Origin: Sialis fuliginosa
Taxonomy: Eukaryota; Arthropoda; Insecta; Megaloptera; Sialidae
Assembly: GCA_961205875.1 (NCBI GenBank)
Contig: OY540811.1
Coordinates: 23,119,248 to 23,183,247, forward strand
Direction of reading: 5' to 3'
DNA length: 64,000 bases
In this document: positions 10,411 to 22,380 of the stretch, in pieces
Position numbering within the stretch: the first letter of the stretch is position 1
Layout of the letters: the number at the start of each line of letters is the position of its first letter
Position numbers and translations under genes: made by a program
The notes under the pieces: model-generated
Told to the model about the DNA's origin: nothing
Seen by the model: only the letters and a program-made list of their open reading frames with translations
Databases searched by the model: none

Positions 10411-12179
10411 TATATTGAGATAAAGTTTAGGAAGTTTTCTGCCAGAACTTGATAAAATCATTTTTAGCGATAAAATAATATTTTTAGAGATAATATTACT
10501 TATAACACTATCTATTAGTTACTATTAATACTTATTGCAAAATATTGATTTTTCAATAAATAATAATTCATTTCATTATCCATCGATATTCAAATGTTAA
10601 TGTATATACTATGTACCAAAAGTTAGTTCCGTGATTTTTAATTTCACTCTTTGGCAACGCCGCTTAGGCATAAAACCTTTTTTTAAGTAAGGCGCTCTCT
10701 AAATAGAACGACCAATATGATCGTTTGACGTCATAACGTGTAGTCTCTTGCAGGCTGTTGTGAAAGAAATCTGTTTAATATGTCAAAGATCTGTCTGATC
10801 TATTTTTGACCCGTTCGTGCATGAGTAACGGATTACACGGAAACAGATATGTTCTGATTAGTTTGATTATGTTTAATGCATAATTAATTCCTCCTAATAT
10901 GTAATATTCACCTTAAGCCAATGTTTACATATATGTAGAATTAGATAGTCACATGATCTGTTTTAGTAAGTACACATTTTGTGTTTCTGAAGGTTGTATG
11001 TGGGTTTATGTATAGTTTGTTATTACCCCAAAATGAAAAAAACATTTCAAAATAGTAAATAATAATTTCAAAAATTTTAACATACTTACAATTAGTCGAT
11101 AAAAATTTATAAGGTGATTTCTGATATCAAAAACAATGAATAAAGTTATACCAATTTTTTACCATTTTTATGTAAAATTAAATTTACATCTAACCAGTAA
11201 ATTGTCAAAAGTTTTTTTACCAATATGTCATAAAAAAATGTTAAAAGTAAAAATATTAACAAGTATTTGTTCTACAAATGAAACACATTAGACACAGTTG
11301 TTCAAATCTAAAGTAATGTTTCAAATATTATGTTTCTTATTTCTAAAAGCCTGTTCTGAAGACACTGTAACATAATCTTACTATTTTCGACTTTTTCTAA
11401 ACGTAAACAACGTATTTGTTAAAGTAATGCTATGATTCTTTATTTGTACAGTTGTCATGCAGGAAAATAAGGTTTTAACATTAAACAAATTACAATTTTT
11501 AAAAATCCATAAAAAAGTATTTCCATCATTTTCCTTGTAATTATTCACAAGTTAGTTTGCTACACACAAAATGCAGTTCATAATAACATATGTACCTAAA
11601 TGATTTGTTCATTAAAGTAAACTTCCACAAACGTAAAAATATTCAACAACTTATTTTTATTCTGATTATGGGCTCAGTAATTGGACATTCTAAATATTAT
11701 ATTAAGATTTAGTTTTTTTTATAAAAAAAATATTAATAAAAATGTTTATATGTAATAACCAAATTATTAGTATACCTATAAATGTAACATATATAAACAA
11801 CTTATAAGTCTTATGTTATTTTTTAAGACAAAAAAAACTGTCATAACACAATTTTTGTTTCATTTATTATATATTTTATTTAAGGCAACATTTGATAAAC
11901 TTTAGTTAAATACTTAAAATTTCAATTTACAAATAATGTCTCTAACAGGCATCTGCGACTGATTTTCCTCATTGACGCAATTCTGCGTTACCGGAATCAA
12001 TAGTAGATCGACAGTATTACGTCTTAATTTTGTAATATGTATTATTGCATCATTCCGGTAAGATATTATTATCAAAGTATATTATGTAATCTGTACAGTT
12101 TTTAATATAATACTATGTATAATATATATACCTATATTTAAAGTACGAAAAATAAAGGATGGTAAGGCCACAATTTAAT

Positions 12180-12365
12180 TAAATCATTCCCTCATCTTTG
12201 GTCAACCAAATACCCCAATCCTCCCTATATGGCCACCCTGTTCTTCTGTGATGATTTGCTCCTCAGCAACATCCTACATCCATCTTGTATCCTTCGTACC
12301 TCCCCACCTCAAAAAAGAACACAATACACATAGCAAAACACGAAGAGCTGTCGGAAAAAAATTAA
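12180..12365 (+). repeat. GAGCTGTC dispersed repeat, copy 2
   Basis: Aligned by eye with 57001-57165: both have a CTCAGCAAC- or CATCAGCAAC-type block, an ATCTTGT…CCTTCG block, a C-rich stretch (CCTCCCCACCTC here), and AAGAGCTGTC or AAGGAGCTGTC near the end. It stands out as C-rich in AT-rich surroundings. It lies directly before TCTCG-rich repeat, as copy 1 overlaps it, so the two may be parts of one larger element. Confidence 0.5.
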
Positions 12366-12407
12366 ATCATATTGTTAAAATTGTATTATATACAGAATCA
12401 ACTAGGA

Positions 12408-12600
12408 CTACACACGAGACGAGAATTAGTTAAGTCTCGTATTTGATCGGTTATTGTGATTGATGTAATATCTCTCCTGTCTTAAGAAAATTGATACCAT
12501 ATCGAATCGGTCTCGTCACGTAAAAAAACTAAATTGATGTCGTATTGGTCTCGTCTCGTACACGTCGATATCGAAAAAGTCTCGTTTTAGCGTGCAATAT
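12408..12600. repeat. TCTCG-rich dispersed repeat, copy 3
   Basis: Contains ACACGAGACGAGAATTAG, AAGTCTCGTATTTGATCGG, GGTCTCGTCACG, GGTCTCGTCTCGTACACG and AAGTCTCGTTTTAGCGTGCA. The last block resembles the GCATGCAACCC edge of the 23 kb copy. Confidence 0.45.
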
Positions 12601-13440
12601 AAGTTTTGTTTTGATTAAATTTAATTGCATAATGTTTACTCCACGTCAAATTTTGGACAGAGTCTAGCAATTTCGCCGATCATAAATGTACGCATTTATG
12701 TTGTTTTACTGAAATTATACCGTAAATAAAACTTTATATCTCAACGGCGCTGACGCACGGAAGAAAAAGTTCCTTCATACCCTTTAACATCTATCCCCAG
12801 CCCAACTAATAACCTGAATTTTCAATAGGAACGACACTACATAATCAATTATATATAGTTTTTTTAATATTTTTCTCTTCAAAGTGAACTAATGATGTTA
12901 ATTATTAAAATATCAGGGTAAATAATAACTAGTCAATTAAATATCTTAATTAACATTTCAATTTTATAATTCAATTAGAAAATATCCTATATTTAATTGA
13001 ATACATATCAATAACATAATGTAATATAAATCTACTATACCGTGTAATGACGCAATTTGAAAATATCCAACCCTCTGATATTTAGTAACCTGATATTCCT
13101 CTTTACTGCAATTTCTAAATGTATTATTAGTAGTTGTTGAATACCGTTAAAATAACCATTAAATTATTCAGAAAATATTAAGAGATAATCTGACATCAGT
13201 GTTATGTTCCTCATTTAACTTCTAATATTTATAATTTAATGGGCAGTATATGTGTTTTTTTATTGATATAATCTTGTACAAAAGATAACATAAGTTAAAG
13301 GAACATTAAATTTTAAAATAAAAGTATTTGGTGTACTATGTAAATTAATAAAAAAATTTACAAAACGAATACTTTAATTAATACACATGAATATTATAAC
13401 TATAATAAACTATAATAGTAGGGGCGTTAAAAATATAAAT

Positions 13441-13800
13441 ACCCGGGAAAAAAATTCAGATCTGAAGTGATCAAATCAGAACTTGATAGATCTGCATTTT
13501 GAGACATCATATTTTTAAACTGGTTTTTGATCTGCAAAGATCTACAACGGTTTACAAAAATCTCTGAAGATCGTTGTAACGTTGAAAATTCATGAACTTT
13601 CAACGTTGAAATTTCATGATTTTTCAACGTTTCAATCTCTATCACGATATTCAACGATCTTTAGAAATCTTTGTAGATCGTTGTGGATCTTTGCAGGTCT
13701 CCACTGATCAAAACCCAGTGAAAAAAATATGATGTTGTCTCAAAATGCAGATCTATTAAAATGTGATTTGATCAGTTCAGATCTGATTTTTTTCCCGGGT
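13441..13800. mobile_element. 360-bp palindromic MITE with CCCGGGAAAAA ends
   Basis: The ends ACCCGGGAAAAA and TTTTTTCCCGGGT are inverted. The inverted similarity runs through most of the element (CAGATCTGAA, CAAATCA, TAGATCTGCATTTTGAGACA and TTTTGATC-TGCAAAGATC on the left recur in reverse on the right), with a loop around 13570-13640 that is itself built of repeated TTCAACGTT/AACGTTGAA words. TA (or AAT) directly outside both ends is a possible target duplication, which would fit Tc1/mariner-type or Harbinger-type mobilisation. It is unusually rich in AGATCT. No protein is encoded; the short frame inside it is an artefact of the palindrome. Confidence 0.75.
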
Positions 13801-15900
13801 AATAACAGCTTAATTAAACCTTTTTTCTAAATTTAAGGTAAGAAAAGATCTGAAAAGATAATGTTATATTTAATTTTACCCAATTTAAATTCTAAATTTT
13901 ATTTTTACAAGTACATAAAGTTGACTTAATTTTTAGTTATTAACACACCAAAACCAAATCAATTACTCTTATAAAAATAAACAATAGTAGATATAACTAA
14001 CCAATTAACATTTATCTTAAATTAATATTTACGTAACCAATTCTAAAACACACCATTTCGAACATCTCAATTAAATGAATCGTAGTAAATTAACTAGAGA
14101 AAACCTCTTCCTGCATCTGTCATCGTTTTCCTAACGTAGCACGTACGTAATCAAATTAAAATAACAACAAAACAGTAAAACCCGGAAGTTAAAAACAATA
14201 CAACTATTTATAGTTTTTGTGTCAATTGGCGCCACTGCATAAAAATAACTATATGACATGTTCGTGCATTGGACAAACTGCATCGATATGTCGAAATACT
14301 AGCGTGGTGTTGTGTACAAGCGAGATTAGCTTCTTCCTACAGAAAACATTTCTTTTTAAGCCGTTTGTTTTTAATTAATAATAAAACTCTTTGTTTTTAT
14401 AACATTTAAGCCTATATACTATCCCTTTAATTGTGTACTCTTTTTAATCGACTTTTTTTTTAATTATTGACTTTAGATTTAATTTCAAAAACACATATTC
14501 CCATCAAATGAAAATAATAAATATATCTGACAATATCTGAAAATAAATTAGAACTCATCTTGGTTTTATGAATCTTGAAATACATTGCGGATGTAAAAAA
14601 CATCTTTGAATTACAAAAATACCTTTCCGAATTTAAACATGTACAAAATAAGAATAATAATATACAAAGGTAGAGGAAAAATCACAAGAGCTTGTATTAT
14701 AAAAAGATCTCTTATATGGAAACTAAATCTTTTTGGCATGTTATATGACAGATTGTCGTTTTATACTTCAACCTTTATATTGACAAATTGATTCCTTAGA
14801 AATATGATATACATAAAGATTTGTTAAAGAAGTTATCATACGTGCACGTATGACAGATAAGCAGATAAGTTACAATTTAAAACATTTCTTTTAAAATATT
14901 AATGAAGAAACTAGAAAGAGTTTTTTTATTATAAATCAAAAGTAAGAAAACTATATGATCTTTTGTTAAATAACATCAATTCTCGAATTTTATCGAGCGT
15001 TCATTTTTCTTTAAAATGACATTTAATCAATCATATAACAATCCTTCTTTTTCTATAAATTCAAAAGAAAGCTACAAAATTATAAGAGACATGAAAAATC
15101 CCAAAAAAAACAACAGGTCCAAAAATAATAATATATTTAATTTTAATATTAAACCATCTCATTGGTTTAAACAACAACAAAAAACAAATTAAACAATATT
15201 GTAAACAAAAGCACTGCTACTATATCAGGATCGAATAGCCAATTACCACTGTAACGGAGTACCACCTGTACCATTATGAAATACGTTTCGTTTATTTTGG
15301 AAACTCGCCTATTTTATTTAAAACGTTTTTAAATTACTAAGGCACGTTACTTTTTTAGAACATTCAATCTACTACAACAACTGAAAACGTGGGCGAAACG
15401 TTGACATAACAAGGGCAATTTTGGTAATGAAAAAAGAACAATTAAGTGAACGAAAGCTATTTTAAGATTGGCATCATTAAGTAATAATTCAATTGTGTTT
15501 TATAAATAATTTCAAATTCTCAATAATAGCTTGTGAAAATAATTAATATAATTATAGAACAATCATTGTTCCATTATAACCATTAATTTTATTTGTTTAT
15601 TTTGTTTATATAATTCCTCAAATTCTTCACGAATGTTATTTCAAATTTTAAATATTCCATTAAATTATTGAACTTTTCTTTATTTATACATTCTTGATCA
15701 AAGATCGTTAAGAATTTAAAATATTTATTTTTACTGTTATTATTAATTAACAAACATAATTTTGTTAGGTATTTCTACATGGTGATACCCTCAATATGAG
15801 TTATTTTTAATTTTATTTTTATTTTTATGTTAAAATAGGTATAAAAACTTTGTTTCTTATCTTTCTAATATTTTTTTAACGAATAAACAGTGTTTTTATA
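13801..15900. other. gene-free AT-rich stretch
   Basis: No supported gene or clear element. GGCGCCACTGC at 14228 resembles an isolated hAT/Tip100-like end, and a weak CTGAAAACGTGGGCGAAACG block at 15382-15401 resembles the hammerhead-like core of the 9.7 kb insertion. Otherwise it is AT-rich. Confidence 0.4.
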
Positions 15901-17705
15901 ATAGTAGCGTCGATTTATCTGAAAAAAGGCTGTTTCGTGAAATCTCTTAGTAGTGAAATTTTTTTGACTAAATCGCTTGCTTTTGGGGTCAAGAATATGT
16001 GTGTAAGTTTTCCGGATTCTCAGTGCTCCGGAACAGGCTCAAAAATGCCTTTGTTTGTAACAAATTAAGGTTTTTTGACGATAGTTCAGCTAATATTTTG
16101 AATAAAAAAAATTAAAAAATATGAGAGGATGCGCTATGAAAATACAAATAAAATGACCTAGGGTAGAGGTCAAAAGGTCATTCCGTTCACCCGTAAAAAA
16201 ATAAAAACCGCGGAAAACACGATATTTTTAAAGTTAAGATAAAAAAATAAATAAAACTCTTAATTTTTTTTTAAATATCTTCAAAAGATAACTTTTAACG
16301 GTATAAACTGATGTGCAACATTTCATCTCATAGTTTTTGTTTAAACGGCCACAATAAACAAATTACGAAAATTTTTGTAGGTCAAATTCATTGGGTGCAA
16401 ATAGTGTAGGGCCAAAAAAAATTTTTTTTAAATGAAGGTTTTAGAGAGTACTATCAAAATTTAAAAAAGTTATGTTTTTCAATTACTCCTTGACCCTTTT
16501 TTGGCTATTTGTTTATAAATTGTAATAAACATATGGCAGTTTAACCTCTTAATATTGCTTGAAATTTTTTTTATTTTCTTTCACTTAATAGCATTTGACA
16601 AGATGAACAGTACAAAAAAAAAACATAAATAAATATTGATTCCTTAATGAGTTATTCATTTTTTTAGTTTTTGGCCAATTATTAATAAACAAATTAACAT
16701 TTTGACTTGAATCTTGAGCAAATGCTTCCTAAAGCATCTGCCTATCTGATATGTAAAGAAAAAAAAATTACAGTCATTTTACCAAATGAAATAACGATTT
16801 AACTGTACGCCTTTAATTTTCTCGTTTCACTTGTGCTAACGTGACTCCTATGGTTAATATGTTTAACAATTAGTAACAAATTAATAACTTGGCCAATTTT
16901 TGACGTAGAGACATGTTTTTCTTTTTAAACCCGGTTATTTTTTTCCGTAGAATTCAAATATGCATTAATATCTGAATATAAATGCTTCTAATTTGTTATA
17001 AACAATAAAAATACAATTATTTATTTATTAATTTAAATTTAATTGCATCTGTTTCCAAGGCAACATGAATTGTAGACTTATTTATTAGTATTCCAAATTC
17101 AAATTTTGAGGGTGGTTTTCAGAGGGTCAAAGAGTGATTGAAAAAAATAATTTTTTTTTATTAGATAGTACTCTTTAAAACCTACATTTAAAAAAAATAA
17201 AATTTGTCTCCACACTATTTGCACCCAATGAATTTGACCTTCAAAAAATTTCTTAGTTTTTTTATTGTGGCCGTTTAAACAAAAACTATGAGATGAGATG
17301 TTGCACATCAGTTAGTACCGTGAAAAGCTATATTTTGAAGTTATTTAAAAAAAATAAGAGTTTTATTTATTTTTTTATCTTAACTTTAAAAATATCGTTT
17401 TTTCCGCGGTTTTCATTTTTTTACGGGTGAACGGAATGACCATTTGACCTCTACCCTATGTCATTTTATTTGTATTTTCATAGCGCATCATCTCATATTT
17501 TTGAATTTTTTTATTCAAAATATTAGCCGAACTATCGTCAAAAAACCTTAATTTGTTACAAACAAAGGCATTTTTGACCTTGTTCCGGAGCACTGAGAAT
17601 CCGGAAAACTTACACACATATTCTTGAATCCAAAAGCAAGCGATTTAGTCAAAAAAAATTCACTACTAAGAGATTTCACGAAAAAATATAATTCGACGCT
17701 ACTAT
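15901..17705. mobile_element. 1.8-kb foldback element with very long inverted arms
   Basis: The outer ends ATAGTAGCGTCGA and TCGACGCTACTAT (15901-15913, 17693-17705) are exact complements. Inverted similarity then extends inward for about 600 bp on each side: the blocks GAAATCTCTTAGTAGTGAAA, CTTTTGGGGTCAAGAATATG, CCGGATTCTCAGTGCTCCGG, ATGTGCAACATTTCATCTCA and TTCATTGGGTGCAAATAGTG on the left all reappear reverse-complemented at 17105-17700. Weaker inverted similarity (TTTTTGGCCAATTATTAATA against its complement near 16880) shows that the palindrome originally continued towards a centre near 16780. The target duplication is not clear. No transposase is encoded. Confidence 0.8.
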
Positions 17706-18610
17706 AAAGCTTAGCGTCAACGATTGAAGTGTAGTTATACATAGTAATATCGATAATTATCAATATCAATTATATTCGATGGACTGATAAATGACATTCG
17801 GCCTTTTTCTGATAAGCACTTATTCCCATTTAATTTTGTTGGTCCTTGCATTTGTTATATTCATAGTATATTTATATTTGTATTCTTACGAGAAATACAT
17901 TATGTAAAATAAATAGTAATAGAATGATATCTGAACAGAACAAGTACACTTCGATTGTTATGCAAAGTGTGAATTTAAATTTATTTTTCTTTCTTTAATT
18001 TTTTCACTGATAAATTCTATTGAGTTTTTAACAAATAATGAATACAAGTAAGTTAGGTTTTTTTTTTCTCTTTTGTGCACTTTATATGAAAAATGTGTAA
18101 AAATTTTATACACATAAATAATATATAAATAGATTATTTCATAAAATAACACATAATTTATTCATTAAATTTTTTAAAGGATAATAACCTCTAATTTATA
18201 TTCATAAAATTTAAATTTCTGGTAATTTTTTAACTATATAAATCATAAGTCGTTAACCCCAGTATTTCATGAATAATGCATAAAAATTACAGGGAGAATT
18301 CTTTTAAATTAACGATAACGGCAATTCGAATCAGATTTAGATATTTTTTTCTTTTAATGGTCATAAATCGTGTCCACAAGAAAAAGAAAAGCACAAGAAA
18401 TTAACACGAAAGACACATCCGACAGAACATCAAAGAAAAAGATAGAAATAAAGTAAGACCAGAGGTGTACTAAAATAAATATATGTAAAATAAATATATG
18501 TACAGTACATATAGATTCGTTCTTTTTAAATGATTTTTTTTAAATTTTATTTCACTAAAAAAGTGACAAGTAAGTGAATGAAACTGTACATTATAAAACT
18601 ATTTGATCAA
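17706..18610. other. gene-free AT-rich stretch
   Basis: No supported gene. Poly-T and AT-rich sequence with one A-rich stretch (18375-18460). No element boundaries recognised. Confidence 0.4.
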
Positions 18611-18963
18611 CGAGTCAATAAGAATAGAACATTTTAACGAACTGAAAAAAACTCATTTTTTTATCCCTATTTTTATAGTTTTTTAGAATATTTGTTTTGT
18701 TTGTCTATTGATATGAAAATTGCTCAGCGAGTCAATAAGAACAGAACATTTTAACGAACTGAAAAAAAACTCATTTTTTTATTCCTATTTTTATAGTTTT
18801 TTAGAATTTTTGTTTTGTGTCTATTGATACGAAAATTGCTCAGCGAGTCAATAAGAACAGAACATTTTACCGAACTGAAAAAAAACACATTTTTCTTATC
18901 CCCATTTTTATAGTGTTTTAGAATTTTTGTTTTGTTTGTCTATTGATACGAAAACTGCTCAGC
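18611..18963. repeat. tandem repeat, three units of about 117 bp
   Basis: Units start with CGAGTCAATAAGAA at 18611, 18728 and 18844. Each contains AACATTTTA(A/C)CGAACTGAAA, a C/T-rich ATCCCTATTTTTATAGT-type block, a TTTTGTTTTGTTTGTC-type block, and ends with GA(T/A)A(C/T)GAAAA(T/C)TGCTCAGC. They differ at only a few positions each. The third runs directly into CCGATTTTGGTCTTTCATTG, a common style of insect repeat sequence, suggesting that the array grew from the end of a dispersed element by slippage or unequal exchange. Confidence 0.85.
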
Positions 18964-19594
18964 CGATTTTGGTCTTTCATTGTGCGGAACCTAAGACCCT
19001 AGATTTATTTTATAAGATTATCCAACTAGGCAGTCAGCATAAAAAATTTCCATTGATATTTTATGATAAAAATTTATAAAAATGATAAAAATAGGGGTTA
19101 TAATGTTGATGTAATAAATCCAAAAGTTAAAAAAGAAAGAAAAATTTACAAATAATATTTTCTTATAGAAGTGTATTACCCAACCACAAAAGAGTTTACT
19201 TAAAAGAAGATAAAATACTATTTCAAACGGAATTTATTGTTTTTGTTCGACAATACTGATTAAGAATAATTACATTCTTATATTTAGAAAATATCGTTTT
19301 CGATATATGTTCATACTATGTATGTGCATATATAAAACAAGGATTGTCTCGGTTGAAGGCAATTTAAAATATTAAATAATAAGGTCGAGAATATATGCTT
19401 GACCTTAAAAATGGGAATAAAAATATAAATGATATTTTTAAATATAATTAGTACCTATATAAAAATATATACATTTCTGGTATCTAAATATAGATCTCTT
19501 CCACTAACATAATTGATTGAATTAAAGAAACTACTCTCAACAGGGTTAATACACAACAACAACAACATTATGTGTGCTAACTTATTTAAACAAA
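18964..19594. other. gene-free AT-rich stretch
   Basis: No supported gene. A short hairpin, AAGGTCGAGAATATATGCTTGACCTT, lies near 19381-19406. Otherwise it is AT-rich with no recognised element. Confidence 0.4.
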
Positions 19595-20244
19595 TTAAAC
19601 CATTCGCGAAACGCTGAAATCAGCCTCTGTTTGAGGAAACAACAAAACGAGCGGTACCAGAAATAGACGCGCGACGGTAAAAATAAACCGCGTATGCATT
19701 AGTGAGGCTGGCGCAGGTGTACCGCATCGGATGCACTGTTGTGTGTATTGTGTCACGGGTTCGAAGAACCTAAACACAAATGCAGTTGTCAATAAAAAAT
19801 AAAGAGTGAAGATGTAGCAGTGGCGTGATATAAATTCGTGGTGTGAGGGATAATATCACTGATCTGGTATTATTTAACTGGATAGTGGATACCTATGGAA
19901 TTACTATTAAACCGGATGGCTAAATTTCATACTTTTTCTAACAGTATCGTTTCCATTTGCGCATGCGCGAGACGCAACACTGAACTCAATTTTGATATAA
20001 TATAGAGGTATGTGACGTGCTTCTATAGTTTCTTTATTCAATTGTTAATCATATTTGACAGTTAGTATGCATCTGTGGTTGTTTATTTAGTTATTATTTG
20101 ATAATTAAAATAAATTACAGGTATTCGCGTGTTAAATAAGTATATTGTAGTTGATATACAATCGAACTTGTATGTATTTATTTATATATTTAACAAATCA
20201 ATTTGATAAATTTGAATTTCGAACATCCGTTGACGCATGCGCAT
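19595..20244. promoter_or_regulatory. CpG-rich patch with two NRF-1/Ewg-type sites, candidate promoter
   Basis: From 19600 to about 19850 the sequence is clearly richer in GC and CpG (for example GACGCGCGACGG, ACCGCGTATGC, GTACCGCATCGG) than the AT-rich surroundings. TGCGCATGCGC at 19958-19968 is a full palindromic NRF-1 site (the same motif is bound by Ewg in insects), and TGACGCATGCGCA at 20231-20243 is a near-match. CpG retention plus paired NRF-1 sites is typical of housekeeping promoters. No coding exon with a start codon can be linked to it, so direction is unknown. A decayed GC-rich transposon is the alternative. Confidence 0.35.
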
Positions 20245-20366
20245 AATCAGTTTCGGTTGTTAGGAAATATTCAATTTCAGCCATCATGTCTGACTTATCA
20301 TCAGTCCAGCCATGTCAATGGATAATATGCATCTTTTTCGTTTATTAAACTACAATAAAAAAGAAC

Positions 20367-20800
20367 ACAGCCACACAAAAAAAGCGTACGATACAAAAAA
20401 AAGCGACCTAATGTAGTATTGGTCGAATATAGTTGAAATCCAAATTTTTGGAATTTTCTGCTTACCAGTTTCTTTTTAATTGAGCTTGAATTATGGGTTG
20501 AGGTTGAATTTTTCCAAGTTGGCTAAACCCAAAATTCAAGTTCAAATAAAAAAATCTAGTAAGCAGAAAATTCCAAAACTTTGAATTTTAATTATACTTG
20601 ATCAATACTACAATGCTATATAGGTCGCTTATTTGGTATCGCACATTTTTTGGAAAAATTCAACTTAAACTCAAAATTCGAGCTCAAATAGAAATAAACT
20701 GGTACACAGAAAATTCCAAAAATTTAGATTTCTACTATGCTCGACCAATACTACAATACTATCGCTACTTTGGTACCGCACACTTTTTTTGTGTGGATGT
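20367..20800. mobile_element. 434-bp nested-palindrome MITE
   Basis: CCACACAAAAAAAG at 20371-20384 is the exact complement of CTTTTTTTGTGTGG at 20783-20796. Inside there are three homologous blocks of about 120-130 bp: one at 20385-20500 and two in the opposite orientation (about 20525-20640 and 20650-20780). Each holds words such as ATACTACAAT…TCGCTA-TTTGGTA, CAGAAAATTCCAAAA and AAATTCAACTT or AAATTCAAGTT. So the element is an inverted repeat with one arm duplicated. No coding content. Confidence 0.75.
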
Positions 20801-21352
20801 GTAATCAAGGCACACATGAGGGTATTCTTTTAAGATTCTGTGGTAAAAGTTTTGACAACCCGAACCGATTGATTGTTATAGCAAAGTCTCCCTCACAGCT
20901 GTATTCTTAATTTTGAAAAAATTAAATCAAATTAGATCTAATTTGATCAAAGATATACGTAGATCTCCTATTCAACTCGGCCATCTTTGTTTCTTAGATG
21001 TAGGTTTATGTGGATCTATAATATGTAGATCTATAATATGTAGATCTAAAAAACAATCAAAAATATAAATGTTCAACTCTTCAAACAAAATTTGCAAACC
21101 GATAAAATTTGGACTTAATCCCATTAGCAACTGAGTGGCTCACATAACTCATCACATGAATATTTGTCTGTTATAAGTCCACTTTTGAAAAATATTGAGA
21201 TAAGCAGAGAAAATTAATTTTTAATAAAAACTTGATAATTTTCACTATTCAAAGGGTAGCAAAAAGTAAGATTGGGTTTCATATCACCAATAATTGTTTA
21301 TATTAAGTCCGTTTATCTATAAATATTTTCTGTACAAACTTTCAAAGTACCC
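20801..21352. other. gene-free AT-rich stretch
   Basis: No supported gene. A cluster of AGATCT/GATCTAC words (20930-21050) recalls the MITE at 13441-13800 and may be a relic of it: GATCAAAGATATACGTAGATC and TGTAGATCTATAATATGTAG. Confidence 0.4.
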
Positions 21353-21388
21353 TGTTATGTCCACAAAATTAATTTTGTGGACATAACA
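21353..21388. repeat. 36-bp perfect palindrome
   Basis: TGTTATGTCCACAAAATT followed at once by its exact reverse complement, with no loop. It could extrude as a cruciform or be a dimeric protein-binding site. It might also be two element ends joined head to head. Nothing around it explains it. Confidence 0.8.
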
Positions 21389-21962
21389 AAGAAATATTCA
21401 GGTGACGAAGTGTGTTAAAATTATTTTTAATTTTCAGAAACTTCCTAATCATTCTGTATAATCTTTATACATAGTTAATCTTTCTGCTATATCTTCAGAG
21501 TAGGATACATTGTCAAGTTTAATATGTTCATGCTAATTTTAATAAATTTGCATGATATAGAAATCCTACTCACCAGTCAGCTTTAATGAGTAAGTATGTT
21601 TAGATTAATTTGCATGAACCTACATAATTACAACAAAAGACGAATATATATGTATTTTATCAGCTGGTAGGTATATCCATCAAAATCAACTGCGGAAGGC
21701 AAACTTTCAAAATTATATATAACACAAGGTTACCTTAAATTATACAGACTTACATTTAATTTATCAATTTTAATATAAATCTAATAAAATAGAAACAGAT
21801 GCCGTTATCCCTACTAATATAAATCTACAAGCTCTGTCTATATGATGTAAGTACAAAAATATATATTTATCATATTATATTTATACATCGTTTTACAGCC
21901 CATTACATCCATTTTGGAAGATTAAAAAATGTTCCGAATAAATCGATTTTGATAAGACTCTC
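21389..21962. other. gene-free AT-rich stretch
   Basis: No supported gene or element boundaries. Ordinary AT-rich DNA with a few TATATAT runs. Confidence 0.4.
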
Positions 21963-21965
21963 AGG

Positions 21966-22380
21966 CCCTCCGCACACGGTGCGACTGTTTTGCAACGAGA
22001 ATCGCAAACCAGTTGCGGAAGCGACTATTTTACAACTGGTTTGCAATCGATTTAAGTCCTCGCTCCGCACACGAGCGCGACTGAATCTTGATCAGTCGAC
22101 AGTTTTATGGGAATTGCCGTGAAAAAAACGCGATTTTTTAAGTTTTTTTGACGTTTGGCAACATGTCAAGCATTCTTGATGTTTTTCCACCTCCTCGACG
22201 AATTTAATGTTTATTAACTGATCATTTATTCTGAATGAACTAACTAAGTAGGTAATTATTAATAGGAATCATGCAACCACTCAACTGAAACCAAAATTCG
22301 ACACGCAAGCACAGTTGCACGAAACCAGTTGAAAACTGATTTCAAATCAGTTTTGTTTCAGTCGCACCGTGTGCGGAGGG
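21966..22380. mobile_element. GC-richer MITE with 22-bp perfect terminal repeats (CCCTCCGCACACGG)
   Basis: Positions 21966-21987 (CCCTCCGCACACGGTGCGAC…) are the exact reverse complement of 22359-22380. Subterminal motifs (CAACTGGTTTGCAA, GTTGCGGAAGCGAC, AACCAGTTG) are repeated in both orientations. The element is GC-richer than its surroundings and encodes no protein. The superfamily is not clear. A TCA triplet occurs near both outer ends (21961-21963 and 22381-22383), but a two-base offset on the left makes it doubtful as a target duplication. Confidence 0.75.

Larger units (their letters stand above)
10411..13440. other. gene-free stretch with small repeat relics
   Basis: No supported gene. 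Visible structures are a GC-richer patch at 10620-10840 that looks like old transposon sequence but was not identified, an imperfect 74-base hairpin at 11988-12061 closed by TTACCGGAAT and its complement, a GAGCTGTC-family copy at 12180-12365, and TCTCG repeat at 12408-12600. The rest is AT-rich. Confidence 0.45.

Noticed and set aside
13427..13654. 75-codon frame on the minus strand
   Set aside because: It is inside the palindromic MITE; its repeated ENHEISTLK-type words simply translate the repeated AACGTTGAA words.
15382..15401. Second hammerhead-like core (CTGAAAACGTGGGCGAAACG)
   Set aside because: The CTGANGA box is broken (CTGAAAA), helix II would be too short, and no insertion boundaries are visible.
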